64,000 nucleotides of DNA from Paenibacillus sp. Soil787 (lineage in GTDB: Bacteria; Bacillota; Bacilli; Paenibacillales; NBRC-103111), in assembly GCF_001429545.1 (NCBI RefSeq), contig NZ_LMSP01000001.1:278774-342773 (forward strand). The letters run 5' to 3'. Of this stretch, positions 46,384 through 56,100 are shown in pieces. Made by a program: the position numbers and the translations under genes. Below the pieces are notes generated by a model. The model had not been told where the DNA came from. It searched no databases and was given only the letters and a program-made list of their open reading frames with translations. Positions within the stretch are counted from its first letter, which is position 1, and the number at the start of each line of letters is the position of its first letter.

Positions 46384-48012
46384 ATGAGAAAGAAAACATG
46401 GTTCGCCGGTTCAGCAGCAGCAGCGCTAGTGCTTGGCACGCTGCTTACCGGATGCGGGAGCGACAATGGCGCCGCCAAACCGGCAGAAGGGAAAGAAAGC
46501 GCTTCGCCTACGAAGGAAATGGATAAGCCGCTTTCCTTTAGCTATTACAATTTCGACGACGACTGGCAGCCCGCACCTTGGGGAGAAACGGTAACAACAA
46601 AATGGATTCAGGATAACAAGAAAGTCTTACTCAACTACGTGCCTACGAACGGCAACGCCAAGCAAAAGTTTAACGCCATGTACGCCAGCGGCGATCTGCC
46701 GGACGTTATTGCACTGGGGGCGGGCCCCGAGCTGGACCGCTTGATCAGCGAAGGCCAATTGGTCCCGCTTGATCAATATCTCGACAAATACCCGAATCTG
46801 AAAAAGTCGGCCGGCGATAAAATCATCAACATCAACCGATCGAGTGACGGCAAGCTGTATCTGCTTCCGGATTGGTACGTGGGCGGCGATCATTTGAATG
46901 GCAATGGCGGCTATGCCGTCAACCGGAAAATATATAAAGAACTCGGTTCTCCGAAACTTGACACTTTAGCGGATTTGGAAAGCTACCTGCGCACGGTCAA
47001 AGAGAAATATCCGAACGTCATTCCGCTTGAAGTCGGCAATCCTAGCGCGATCAAAATGATGTATTCAGCATTCAAAGAAAACAGTCCGCCCTTCTTTATA
47101 ACCAGAATGTTCTATCCGGAAGGCAATACACTGAAGCCGATTACGGAAGATCCGGCTTTCAAGGATTTCATGCTCTTCGCCAGCAAGATGTTCCGCAACA
47201 AGCTGATGACGCAGGACGTCTTTACCCAAAAAACGGATCAAATGATCGAAAAGCTCAGCCAAGGCAAAGTAGCTGTCGCGATCGAAGCGAATCTTTCCAG
47301 CAGGGCCCGCGTTCCGAACTCGAAGCTCAGAGCACAGGATCCTGAAAGCGGATACGAATTTATTTGGCCAGTGCATAAGGACGGTCTCGATAAAAACAAA
47401 ATTTATCCGAACTATACGGGAAGAGAAGGCGGCGGCAAAATCGTCATCACGAAGAAAGCAAAAGATCCGGAACGCATTTTCGCTTTCCTCGATTGGGCGA
47501 CCAGCGATGAAGGGCAAGCCGTCCTTTGGTTCGGCCCTCAGGGATTGCTTTGGGACAAAAAAGATGAGAACGGCATTCCGATTCCGAACAACAAATATAA
47601 AACAATGGACAAAGCAGAGCTTGACAAGCTGCACATTTCCGATAATATGATGGTTGGCAACGCGACCTGGGTTGACTTGTCCAAGGTTGCCAGAGACAAG
47701 CAGCTTAAGGAATCCGAGAGAGATTTCACAACGACGCAGCAGGTCAACGTTACCTGGAAAACGTCCATGGATATTACCGCCTTTGCCAATACGGACCCGC
47801 AGGGCGATTCCGATGAAGGCATTGTCTTGCAGGCCGCGAAAGATATTTTTGACCAGGGATTCTCTAAAATGATTTATGCGAAGAACGATGACGAGGTCCT
47901 GTCGATTTTGGCCAAAACGAACGACGATATGAAAAAGGCCGGCTTTCCGAAGGTTATCGATTTTGTCCAGAAGAAATGGCAGGATAATCTAAAGAAAATT
48001 GGTGGAAAATAA
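46384..48012 (+). CDS. Extracellular solute-binding lipoprotein (importer 3)
   Basis: Binding lipoprotein of 542 residues. The signal peptide ends in LLTGC with Cys at residue 24; the next ~20 residues are a Lys/Glu/Ser/Ala linker. GAAAGGGGAAAG precedes ATG 46384, so the in-frame ATG at 46330 is rejected. It belongs to the LplA-like binding proteins. It directly follows the permeases, and a hairpin separates it from the response regulator gene. Confidence 0.92.
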   Translation: MRKKTWFAGSAAAALVLGTLLTGCGSDNGAAKPAEGKESASPTKEMDKPLSFSYYNFDDDWQPAPWGETVTTKWIQDNKKVLLNYVPTNGNAKQKFNAMYASGDLPDVIALGAGPELDRLISEGQLVPLDQYLDKYPNLKKSAGDKIININRSSDGKLYLLPDWYVGGDHLNGNGGYAVNRKIYKELGSPKLDTLADLESYLRTVKEKYPNVIPLEVGNPSAIKMMYSAFKENSPPFFITRMFYPEGNTLKPITEDPAFKDFMLFASKMFRNKLMTQDVFTQKTDQMIEKLSQGKVAVAIEANLSSRARVPNSKLRAQDPESGYEFIWPVHKDGLDKNKIYPNYTGREGGGKIVITKKAKDPERIFAFLDWATSDEGQAVLWFGPQGLLWDKKDENGIPIPNNKYKTMDKAELDKLHISDNMMVGNATWVDLSKVARDKQLKESERDFTTTQQVNVTWKTSMDITAFANTDPQGDSDEGIVLQAAKDIFDQGFSKMIYAKNDDEVLSILAKTNDDMKKAGFPKVIDFVQKKWQDNLKKIGGK

Positions 48013-48035
48013 TTTATTTGTTTGACTCACCGTTA

Positions 48036-48063
48036 GGAGAGTATACTCTACAGTATGCTCTCC
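48036..48063 (+). promoter_or_regulatory. Intercistronic hairpin between lipoprotein and regulator genes
   Basis: GGAGAGTATAC (48036-48046) and GTATGCTCTCC (48053-48063) pair over 11 bases with one wobble and a 6-base loop, without a T-tract. It may stabilise the upstream mRNA or lower read-through into the regulator genes. Confidence 0.45.
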
Positions 48064-48089
48064 ATATTCCATATACAGGGATGATAATC

Positions 48090-49664
48090 ATGTACAACGT
48101 GCTGCTTGTAGACGACGAACAATTGGATTTGGAAGTGCTTCAGCGGTTCATGCCGTGGGAGAAGCTGGACATGACGATCGTCGGGAAAGCGAACAGCGGA
48201 TTTGCCGCAATGAAAGTGCTGCGGGAACAAAAGGTGGATATCCTGATAACCGACATCAAGATGCCGATTATGACCGGATTGGAGCTTGCAGAACAGGCTA
48301 GAAGTTTAGCACCCGAGCTGAAAATTATTTTTATAAGCGGGCACGACGAATTCCAATTTGCCCAAAAGGCGATTAAGATGAATGCCAGCTCTTATATTCT
48401 GAAGCCGGTGGACGATCAGGAACTGCTCAATACGCTGCAGCTGGTCAAAGAGCAATTAAATTACGAACGGGAACGGCAAAAGAAAGAATCGCAAATCGAG
48501 GAGTCGATCCCGCTGCTGCAAAACGAAATGCTGCTTCAGTGGTTGAAGGGAGCCATCGATTTTCAGAAGCTTGACTTTCTTTACGACGGGCGCCGCATTC
48601 GCCTGCAGGTCGGGCAAGGCAGCGTCGGTATTATTGAAATCGACGATCGGGCGTGGAAGCTGAAGCAGTTTTCCGACGATCAGAAATCGTACGCCTTTGA
48701 ACATGTTCTTCGTTTGGCCGCCGATTTTATTCACATGCATCAGCTTGGGTTTTATTGCAATACGGATGATGACAAAATTGTGCTCGTCTTATCCGGTGCG
48801 GATATCGATCCGGTAACATCCATGCAGTCTCTGGTCGATCATGTGCGAACGCATTCGAGCCAGACCATTACCGTCGGACTGGGCTCGCCGGTATCGGACA
48901 TCCAGGACATGCCGCGCTCTTACCGGCAGGCCGGGGATGCGCTCGCTACTAAAATGTTTATTGGTAAATGCCGGGTTATTACGCTCTCAGATACGGAGGG
49001 GGAGATTGTCAAATCGACCTCCGACCTTGAACTAATCATGGAAGCGATGCTTGCGGCTACCGCCAATTATGAGCTTGTCCGCATTTACGATTGCTTGGAG
49101 CAGCTGTTCAATCTGGTCCACAGCTTGAAGGATAAGCTCACCGTCTATAACTTTGCTTTATACGTGATTTCCAAGATCGATTTTTTCCTGCGGTCGCTGA
49201 ATGCTAATTTCTATGATTTGTTAAGCATAGAGCTGAATAGCTTGAATGCGCTTTATGAATTTGAAACGATCGACGATATCAAAGCCTGGCTGCGCCGACG
49301 GCTGTTCGAAGTTTCCGAGCATCTGCATTTAAAAAAGAAAAATCCGAATCGGAAGCTGATCGGCGAAATCGAGCAATACGTCGCGGAGCATCTAGAGAAT
49401 TCGCTGCAACTGAGAGATGTCGCGAAGCAATTCGGTTTCTCGCCCAATTACCTTGGTTACGTGTTTAAAGAGGCAACGAATGAATCATTTGGCGATTTCG
49501 TGACAAGGAAACGGATGGAGAAGGCGAAAGAGCTTTTACACGATCCGAAAATAAAAATATACGAAGCTGCAAACCGGGTTGGTTACCAGAATCTTACCTT
49601 ATTTAGCCGGCATTTCAAGATGACCTTCGGTCTTGCCCCTGTAGACTACCGTAAACAAAGTTAG
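48090..49664 (+). CDS. YesN-type response regulator with AraC output domain (locus 3)
   Basis: 524-residue regulator. Receiver domain at residues ~1-120 with phospho-acceptor Asp55 in DILITDIKMPIMTG and the conserved Lys in SYILKPVDDQELL. The middle ~250 residues are the linker region of the YesN group. The C-terminal ~100 residues are an AraC-type double helix-turn-helix (LRDVAKQFGFSPNYLGYVFK, ..IYEAANRVGYQNLTLFSRHFK). ATG 48090 follows AGGG at suitable spacing. Its partner kinase is the next gene, 9 bases on. It probably controls importer 3 and perhaps the shared promoter pattern at 40248 and 44399. Confidence 0.93.
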   Translation: MYNVLLVDDEQLDLEVLQRFMPWEKLDMTIVGKANSGFAAMKVLREQKVDILITDIKMPIMTGLELAEQARSLAPELKIIFISGHDEFQFAQKAIKMNASSYILKPVDDQELLNTLQLVKEQLNYERERQKKESQIEESIPLLQNEMLLQWLKGAIDFQKLDFLYDGRRIRLQVGQGSVGIIEIDDRAWKLKQFSDDQKSYAFEHVLRLAADFIHMHQLGFYCNTDDDKIVLVLSGADIDPVTSMQSLVDHVRTHSSQTITVGLGSPVSDIQDMPRSYRQAGDALATKMFIGKCRVITLSDTEGEIVKSTSDLELIMEAMLAATANYELVRIYDCLEQLFNLVHSLKDKLTVYNFALYVISKIDFFLRSLNANFYDLLSIELNSLNALYEFETIDDIKAWLRRRLFEVSEHLHLKKKNPNRKLIGEIEQYVAEHLENSLQLRDVAKQFGFSPNYLGYVFKEATNESFGDFVTRKRMEKAKELLHDPKIKIYEAANRVGYQNLTLFSRHFKMTFGLAPVDYRKQS

Positions 49665-49673
49665 GTGAAAAGG

Positions 49674-51422
49674 ATGAAACGTTTTCCCCATATTACGGTT
49701 TCGTTTGGATATAAACTGATGATTTCTTATTTCCTGCTGGTGATGATTCCGGTCGTTTCGATCGGCTATTATGCGTATACGACATCTGTCCAGTATGTAA
49801 AAGAGCAGACAATTCAAAATGCAACCGGAACGTTGAAGCAGGTTCGCGACAATATCCTCGAGAAGATGAAAGTGGTCGAACGTGTCGATAAACAAGTCTA
49901 CCTGGATCAATCACTCCAGCAGGTATTAATTAAAAGGGTGGAGCCATACGACAGCTATCAGATAACCTCCAACAATGTAGTTCCGCGATTGGAGGCCGCT
50001 TTAAATTTGACATCAAACCAGATCGCATTGGATTTGTTTTTGCATAACGATACGCTCCCTGAGATTTTTTTCGGTAACACGGAACAGGATCCGTTGTCGA
50101 AAGGAAAGAAATACGAGCTGTTTCATTTTGAGCGAATCGAAGGCCTCGATTGGACCCGCATGTTCAGTGCTTTGAAGACGGATTCGTTGTGGGAGCAAGT
50201 GGATACGGACGCCAAATTCGGCAACGTTTCGCTCCTTAGAAAAATGATGGATTTTCATACAGTCTCCCCAATAGGCTTTATGCGCATTACGGTCAAAATG
50301 GATGATCTGTTTGAAAACTTGAACTACGGCAACAGCAATACAGGTGTCCCGAGCTACTTTGCCGTAACGGACGAACGGAATACCCTTATTTATCAAAGCA
50401 TTCAGAATCCTTTGCCCCATGACTGGACTACGCAGCCCGAGCGTTATTTGCAAATTCGCGAGCCGCTCGAGGGATTGAATTGGGAGGTTATGGCGCTTGT
50501 CCCGCTCCATGAGCTGGAGAAAGGGGTCAATAAGGTTAGAAATGTCACATTGCTTGTATGTTTACTCAGCCTTACGATTTTTTTGGCGCTTGGCGCATTT
50601 ATATCCGCCTACTTCACCAAGCATATCCGAAAAATCGTCCAGTCGCTTCAATCCTTTCAAGAAGGCAATTTTTCCAAACGCATCCGTTTTACCGGCACGG
50701 ACGAGTTTGCCCGTATCGCGGGCGCGTTCAATGAGATGGCGGAAAATATCGAAGCATTGATTCAAGAGGTATACGTCAGCAACCTTCGAAAAAAAGAGGC
50801 GGAGCTTGAGGCTCTGCAGGCCCAGATCAAACCGCATTTTCTATACAATACATTATCCTCGATCAGCAGGTTGGGCCGTTTGGGCGAAGTGGACAAGCTG
50901 CACAGGATGGTGAGCGGACTGGCCACATTTTACCGGTTGACCTTGAATCAAGGAAGACCGATCATCCCGATTCGCGAGGAGATCCGCCAGGTTCAATCTT
51001 ATATCGATATTCAAAAGATTAAGCATGTCGATCGGTTGGATGTCAGCTATGACATTCATTTCTCCGTATTGGAGTATGACACGGTGAAGTTGATCTTTCA
51101 GCCTTTCGTTGAAAACGCGCTCGAGCATGCCATGTTCGAGGAACGTTTGCATATCCGCATTGTCGCGTATCTCGAAGAAGGAAATATTGTGTTCAAAGTG
51201 ATCGATAATGGAATCGGGATGAGCCCGGAAACCATTCTCAAAATATTCGCTGATAAAGATCAAAGTATCGGCTACGGCATTCGGAACGTCAATGACCGGA
51301 TCAAGCTGCAATTCGGAGAATCGTTCGGCATCACGCTGCACAGCGGTTTGGGGATCGGTACGACAGTTCGTATCGTCTTACCGGTATACAGGGAGGAATA
51401 TCGTCAGCCATATGATACGTGA
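49674..51422 (+). CDS. YesM-type sensor histidine kinase (locus 3)
   Basis: Membrane sensor kinase of 582 residues: membrane segment ~17-37, extracellular sensor to ~288, second membrane segment ~290-312, HAMP to ~365, then the His kinase domain with phospho-accepting His388 in QIKPHFLYNTL. The ATPase domain has N-box FVENALEHAM and the G-box DNGIGMSP. AGGTGAAAAGG precedes ATG 49674; GTG 49665 is an alternative. It follows the response regulator, the reverse of the order in the second pair. The signal is expected to be a sugar or sugar-bound lipoprotein. Confidence 0.93.
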   Translation: MKRFPHITVSFGYKLMISYFLLVMIPVVSIGYYAYTTSVQYVKEQTIQNATGTLKQVRDNILEKMKVVERVDKQVYLDQSLQQVLIKRVEPYDSYQITSNNVVPRLEAALNLTSNQIALDLFLHNDTLPEIFFGNTEQDPLSKGKKYELFHFERIEGLDWTRMFSALKTDSLWEQVDTDAKFGNVSLLRKMMDFHTVSPIGFMRITVKMDDLFENLNYGNSNTGVPSYFAVTDERNTLIYQSIQNPLPHDWTTQPERYLQIREPLEGLNWEVMALVPLHELEKGVNKVRNVTLLVCLLSLTIFLALGAFISAYFTKHIRKIVQSLQSFQEGNFSKRIRFTGTDEFARIAGAFNEMAENIEALIQEVYVSNLRKKEAELEALQAQIKPHFLYNTLSSISRLGRLGEVDKLHRMVSGLATFYRLTLNQGRPIIPIREEIRQVQSYIDIQKIKHVDRLDVSYDIHFSVLEYDTVKLIFQPFVENALEHAMFEERLHIRIVAYLEEGNIVFKVIDNGIGMSPETILKIFADKDQSIGYGIRNVNDRIKLQFGESFGITLHSGLGIGTTVRIVLPVYREEYRQPYDT

Positions 51423-51473
51423 GGAAAATGGTCTCGGCCGCTATGACTTCGTTCCGTTTGAAATGCTGCTCAA

Positions 51474-51549
51474 ATTCCAATGAATTCTGAAACAACAAAA
51501 ACGGAGCCACGCAGGTTAGCGGGCTCCGTTTTCTAATTAATTATGGAAT
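51474..51549. repeat. Dispersed palindromic repeat, copy 2
   Basis: Outer arms ATTCCA (51474-51479) and TGGAAT (51544-51549), core arms AAAACGGAGCC (51498-51508) and GGCTCCGTTTT (51522-51532), then TCTAATTAATTATGG. It lies between the convergent sensor kinase and spore-protein genes and can act as a bidirectional terminator. Similar to copies at 19604 and 57749. Confidence 0.8.
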
Positions 51550-51563
51550 AGCCATGTTTTTTT

Positions 51564-52415
51564 TTATATCCGTCGCTTGTTATATTTACAGTATTCGGTA
51601 AAAAGATGTTTGATGGTCTGGTAAGAGTTGTCTTTCAGCACTTTGAAAACAAAATGACCCGGATTATGAAGGTTAACCTCAATGATCCATATATTGCCCT
51701 TCTTGTCTACCGCCAGATCGATCCCGCTCTGGTAAGAAAAGAAAGGGTACTTCTCGGAATAAAAAATGATGGCTCGGCTGAGAGCGATCATCCGCCGCTT
51801 GATTCCCTCAACTTTTTTGGCGGTAAAACCGGCCTTACCTAAAGCATTCTCGATGCTCGTGTAACTCGCGCCTGCTGAATAGTTGGAAACTACGCTCCTC
51901 GGCCCGTGAATTTTTGCGATCATGCCTGCATAATGCCAGCGGCGGCGGCGGTTCCGCATTATCATCACGCGCACGTCGAAGGCTCTGCCTTTCACCCGGG
52001 CTAGATCGATTCCCTGTTGCAAAATAAACAGCTCGTGGGGCATGCGACGCTTGATTTGCTGGAATAAATCAGCCGGTGATGAGGCGCTGAGCACTTTTCC
52101 GGTTTTCCAAACGTACTTGTAGCCAGCCGCTGTTTTCCATGCTTTGATCACCGCTTTGCCTGTATGAACGGTATTGCCTTTGATGTACACCGTTTTGTAT
52201 TTGCCGAGAAAAATAGCCAGAGAGGAAGGTGTCATCACCGCCGTAGGCGGCAGATGTTTCGCGAGCAAGGGGTTCCTCTCGTAAAAACGATGCATTTTCC
52301 ATTTGGCCAGCCGATCCACAATTCTCAAGGCTCTCATCCTTTTTGACAACAGCATATGAGGGAATGAGGTTATTGGAAAGGGACAACTAACAGCTAGACT
52401 CTTCATTGAACTCAC
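51564..52415 (-). CDS. YheC/YheD-family ATP-grasp spore protein
   Basis: 283-residue protein of the YheC/YheD (endospore coat-associated) family, an ATP-grasp fold found repeatedly in Bacillus and Paenibacillus genomes. Visible family features are HLPPTAVM, the ATP-binding HELFILQQGIDLAR, FDVRVMIMRN and the late WIIEVNLHNPGHFVF, which carries the metal-binding Glu and Asn. The start is uncertain; GTG 52415 is used, and ATG 52337 (beginning MRALRIVD) is a plausible shorter version. The enzyme activity is not known. It is followed on its downstream side by repeat copy 2. Confidence 0.82.
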   Translation of the reverse strand: MSSMKSLAVSCPFPITSFPHMLLSKRMRALRIVDRLAKWKMHRFYERNPLLAKHLPPTAVMTPSSLAIFLGKYKTVYIKGNTVHTGKAVIKAWKTAAGYKYVWKTGKVLSASSPADLFQQIKRRMPHELFILQQGIDLARVKGRAFDVRVMIMRNRRRRWHYAGMIAKIHGPRSVVSNYSAGASYTSIENALGKAGFTAKKVEGIKRRMIALSRAIIFYSEKYPFFSYQSGIDLAVDKKGNIWIIEVNLHNPGHFVFKVLKDNSYQTIKHLFTEYCKYNKRRI

Positions 52416-52504
52416 TGGACTTATTCATATTCTGCCATTGGCGAACAATGAGGGAATAACCAAGTCTGATTTGTCGAATAAAAATTTTTCGAAATGAACT
52501 TCAT

Positions 52505-52820
52505 AAATTAAAATGTACCAAAAGGAGTCGTTCCACTTCTTTGACGTTTATATTTGTATTCTTAAGCCTCTTGTTGCCCGTTATGGGCGAAGGTATCGGA
52601 TCGATTATTAAAGCTGTGTTCCCGAGCTTGATTACTTTTCCGTTTGGTGAGTTGATCGCATTCACAATGTTCATTCCGTTCGCCTCGTAGTTCTCGAAAG
52701 CTCGGCGCGTCGGTGTGTTTGCTATCTTGGCTAGTTCATTTGTTATGGTTTTCTCCTGTATCATCCAAATTAGCACGATTGGCATAGATGCAAGAGCAAG
52801 GGCAACCTTCCCATTGCTTA
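52505..52820 (+). pseudogene. Remnant of GerKB/GerAB-type germination permease
   Basis: One plus-strand frame reads as the middle of a spore germination permease (amino acid-permease-like, GerAB family): LLPVMGEGIGSIIKAVFPSL then TFPFGELIAFTMFIP, a TAG stop near 52690, and on to FVMVFSCIIQISTIGI and ATFPLLS. There is no N-terminus. At about 52815-52825 it runs directly into the C-terminus of a Ger(x)C protein in another frame, so the rest of both genes has been deleted. Confidence 0.6.
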
Positions 52821-53039
52821 GCGCTGCACGAATACTGGAAGAAGAAGGTGCAGGTCGAATACGGATCCGATATTTTTGGATTCGGTGAAGATATGTACAG
52901 ACAGGATACGGCCGCTTTCAAAAAGGTTCGTCAAAACTGGAACGAAGAGTTCAAGCGCGCAGTGCTTAAGGCCGACGTCTCCATATATATAAGAAGAACC
53001 GGACTAAAGATGAAAAGCTATACGGATGAGATTAAGTGA
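52815..53039 (+). pseudogene. Remnant of Ger(x)C germinant-receptor lipoprotein C-terminus
   Basis: Frame beginning LHEYWKKKVQVEYGSDIFGFGE and ending IYIRRTGLKMKSYTDEIK matches the last ~75 residues of GerAC/GerKC lipoproteins. The N-terminal ~300 residues, lipobox and start are absent. The stop at 53037-53039 looks native. Read with the preceding remnant it marks an old gerK-type operon reduced by one internal deletion. The 132 bases to the nuclease gene hold nothing I recognise. Confidence 0.65.
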
Positions 53040-53171
53040 AACCGAGTTCTCTCCGAAGTCAATAGGGATGGACCTCTATCGCTTTGTCTTACATCCATTT
53101 AAAAAAGCCGGCGGATTGGATTCTGAAGAAGAAAATTATTGTGGCTGCCGTTATTGTTGTTACCGTTGTTA

Positions 53172-56100
53172 TTATTGTTGCTTTTGGCTGTTAGGAACGA
53201 TCACTTGAGTTGAAGCGGTTGTTGAATTTCCAGCCAGATCGGTGGCTGTGTACGTTATCGTATAAATTCGGCCGCTACCTTTGCCGGACCGCTCTGCGCG
53301 GAGGCTGAACGATGTGTCGTAAGTTCCGATAGCCGCATCCTGGATGTCGTTCACCGTATCGCCGTCGCCCAGTCCGTTGTCAGGCTCATTCGATGTGATC
53401 GAGGTCAGCAAGACGGATGCGATGTCGGTGCCGGTTCCATCCGCTTGTACAGTGACGTTGATCGGAATCATCTTATGATTATTTTGTTCAAGTAACGATT
53501 TATCGACCGAGAGCTTGAGTGTCGGAGCGATCTTATCGATGTTGCTTACGATTGCCGTTACGCTTCCTACGTTACCAGCTGCGTCCTTGAACTCGAACGT
53601 GAAGCTGCCGTTATCATTGAACGTGTAGCTCGTCGAGCCGCCGTTATTGGTGATCGTAACCGGTTCACTCGTTGTGATCGTGGCGGTGACGTCTTGGTTC
53701 GTAGATTCCGTCATGCTGTATGCCACGGTTGCAGTCGGAGGAATGACGTCTGCAAGCTCTACAACGCCGATGGACAGCGGCTTCAGCTGGTAAAATCCTT
53801 TAAAAATCGAGGAGATGCCCGTAATATGCACGATAGTTCCGGCAGGGAATTTCGTTTGGAACTCCGTATAGCTGATTCCGGCCCGAGCATCCGCACGAAC
53901 GTGCGTGGAGGTCGTTCCGTTTACTACGTCAAATTCAAAGGAGCCTGCGGGCGACGCCGTTTTATAGTTTTGAATCGTAACGTTTTCCAGCTTCACCAGA
54001 CGTCCTTGGTTGTCATCATTCAGCGACGATTGAACGATGGCTGCCGGCAGGGCGGCTGTAGCGATTTTCTCAAGCACGATAGGATCGGCCAATTCCAGCT
54101 CGGTGTTGAAAGCCGTCTTCTTCGCACTAATCGTGATTTTGTCGCCTGCATGATAGCCGGTTGCGCTCTGGAACACATAAATGCCGGCTGTATCGTCCTG
54201 CAGGTAGAAGCCTTGACTGCCGAATGCTCCCGGCTCCGAGGTTATGACGCCTTCCACCGTTACAAAGGTATTGTCGGCTTTCAAGCGGGCATCTGCGATT
54301 GAGATTTTGTCCGGAACCGGCGGATGGTCTTTCGGCAGCGGTTCGGCAGGAACGTCTGCGATCGATACGGCTTCCGTAATCTGGTTGCTGCCGCCCACTT
54401 TCAGTCTTAAGTTAGCTGCACCCGATGCAGCCGGGTTGATTTGAACCGTCAAATCTTTATAGGCATGGCCTGTGGCGTCTGCCGTAACGGAGAAGCCGGC
54501 GCTGTAGCCGTAGCTTGTCGGCCACGTGCCTTCGGCATTTTGGAACTTCGCTACTTGGGTTCCGCCTGCCAGATAGATGCCGACCGTCAGATTCGATATG
54601 GTTTGCCCCGGCAGCAGGTTATCCGCCGTTACACGGATTTGGAACTGCTGAACGCTCGGCAGCGTGCTCTGATGAACGAATTTATACAGCGCTTGAGTCG
54701 GCGGCTGCTGCGTGGAACCGTAAGAACCCGGTTTGAACGTAGTCGGCTCGTACCACTTATAGCCTGGATCCGGAGCAGACCATGGTTCCGGCTGAGGCTC
54801 TGAGGATTGCGCTGGGCTCTCGAAATCGGACAGCTGCGTCGGTTGATCCAATTGAAGTCCCGCAACTTGCGCCAAGTTGGTGTAGCTTTCATGATTCGCC
54901 AGCCATTCGACGGTTTGAACCAGGAAAGTGGAATCGTTCGCTTCACCCTTGAAGCCATCATAAGTGGTCTTCTTGGCGCCGTTCTCTTCGCGCAAATATT
55001 TCGGAGTGGCATCTTCTACCGGAGAAGAGTCGCCGATAAATGCAGCTTTTCCCGAACCAATCTTCGCTACGGCCGCGAACGGGCCTTCCGAACGGCCTCC
55101 ACCATTATAAACACCGCTATCTACGGCATTGGCCCAAGCAGGAACGTTGGCAGGAACATAAACGAGACCTTTGGCCTTCGTCGGATCCATAACCGCGAGA
55201 GTGGATCCTGCATGCATCGCTACCGAGCCCACCCCTGCTGTAATGCCGAACGATTGGTTCGCCGGTACGACATCTGTCAGGTTATCTACGTCGCCAAGTG
55301 CGTTGTAACGGAAGCGGACGCCGAAGTTTTGGGATAACCAGTCGGAGCTTTCCACCCCTTGCATTGCCGGGGATGCCGCTTCTTCCGCCGACATTCCTTT
55401 GGCCGGGTTGTCCCATGCGCCACGGCGGTACCCGTTCATAACCTCCGAAGCGTCCCACCGGTTTTTGTTGCGGTCCGCGTTGTAGTGGTCGGCGATGAAG
55501 TAAATGCTGCCGCCATCCTTCACGTATTGAAGCATTGCGTCTTGTTCGGACTTCTTATAGGGGATATTGGCTTCCCCGATAACGAATACATCGTAATTTT
55601 TGAGCTGCTCATAGGTAACGGCTTGTTCGCCGAACGTATAAGGAATCGGGCGCTCTAGTGCATCGACCGTAAAACCGACCGCTTTCAAGCCGTCGGCGAA
55701 ATCGGAGAAAGCACCGTCAATGACCCAGTCGGCTGCTCCGGCCGTTTGTCCGTGCGTGTTGTCAAACAGTACTTTTTTGCCAGTACCGTCCGGAAGCGGA
55801 GGAACCTGCACTTGACCCGCTTTTACATATCCGTTGGCTATTGCGTCGGTTTCAGTATTGAAGAAAATGCGCTTTTCTACAGGGATGGTGGCCCATTCTT
55901 CTTTGTTGACATAAACTTTAGTGTCGGAGTTTCCGACAGGACGCGTCAGGCCTTCTCCCGAGAAACGGGCCCGGAAGACGAACGGAAGCTCTTGCAGCGG
56001 GTTAGCGGGGTTCCAGATGATTAATGCTTGGTCCTTCGCCGCTTTGACGGCATTTTGATACATATTGTACTCGTCGGCGGTGCCAATCGGCCAAATGAAG

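Noticed and set aside
52501..52785. Minus-strand frame of 94 codons
   Set aside because: It is antisense to a stretch that reads as a GerAB-type permease on the plus strand, has no ribosome-binding site and resembles no protein family I know.
53026..53208. Cys-rich 60-codon plus-strand frame, possibly a small peptide
   Set aside because: The Cys/Tyr run arises from repeated TGT-TAT-like triplets opposite the end of the nuclease gene; there is no convincing start signal.
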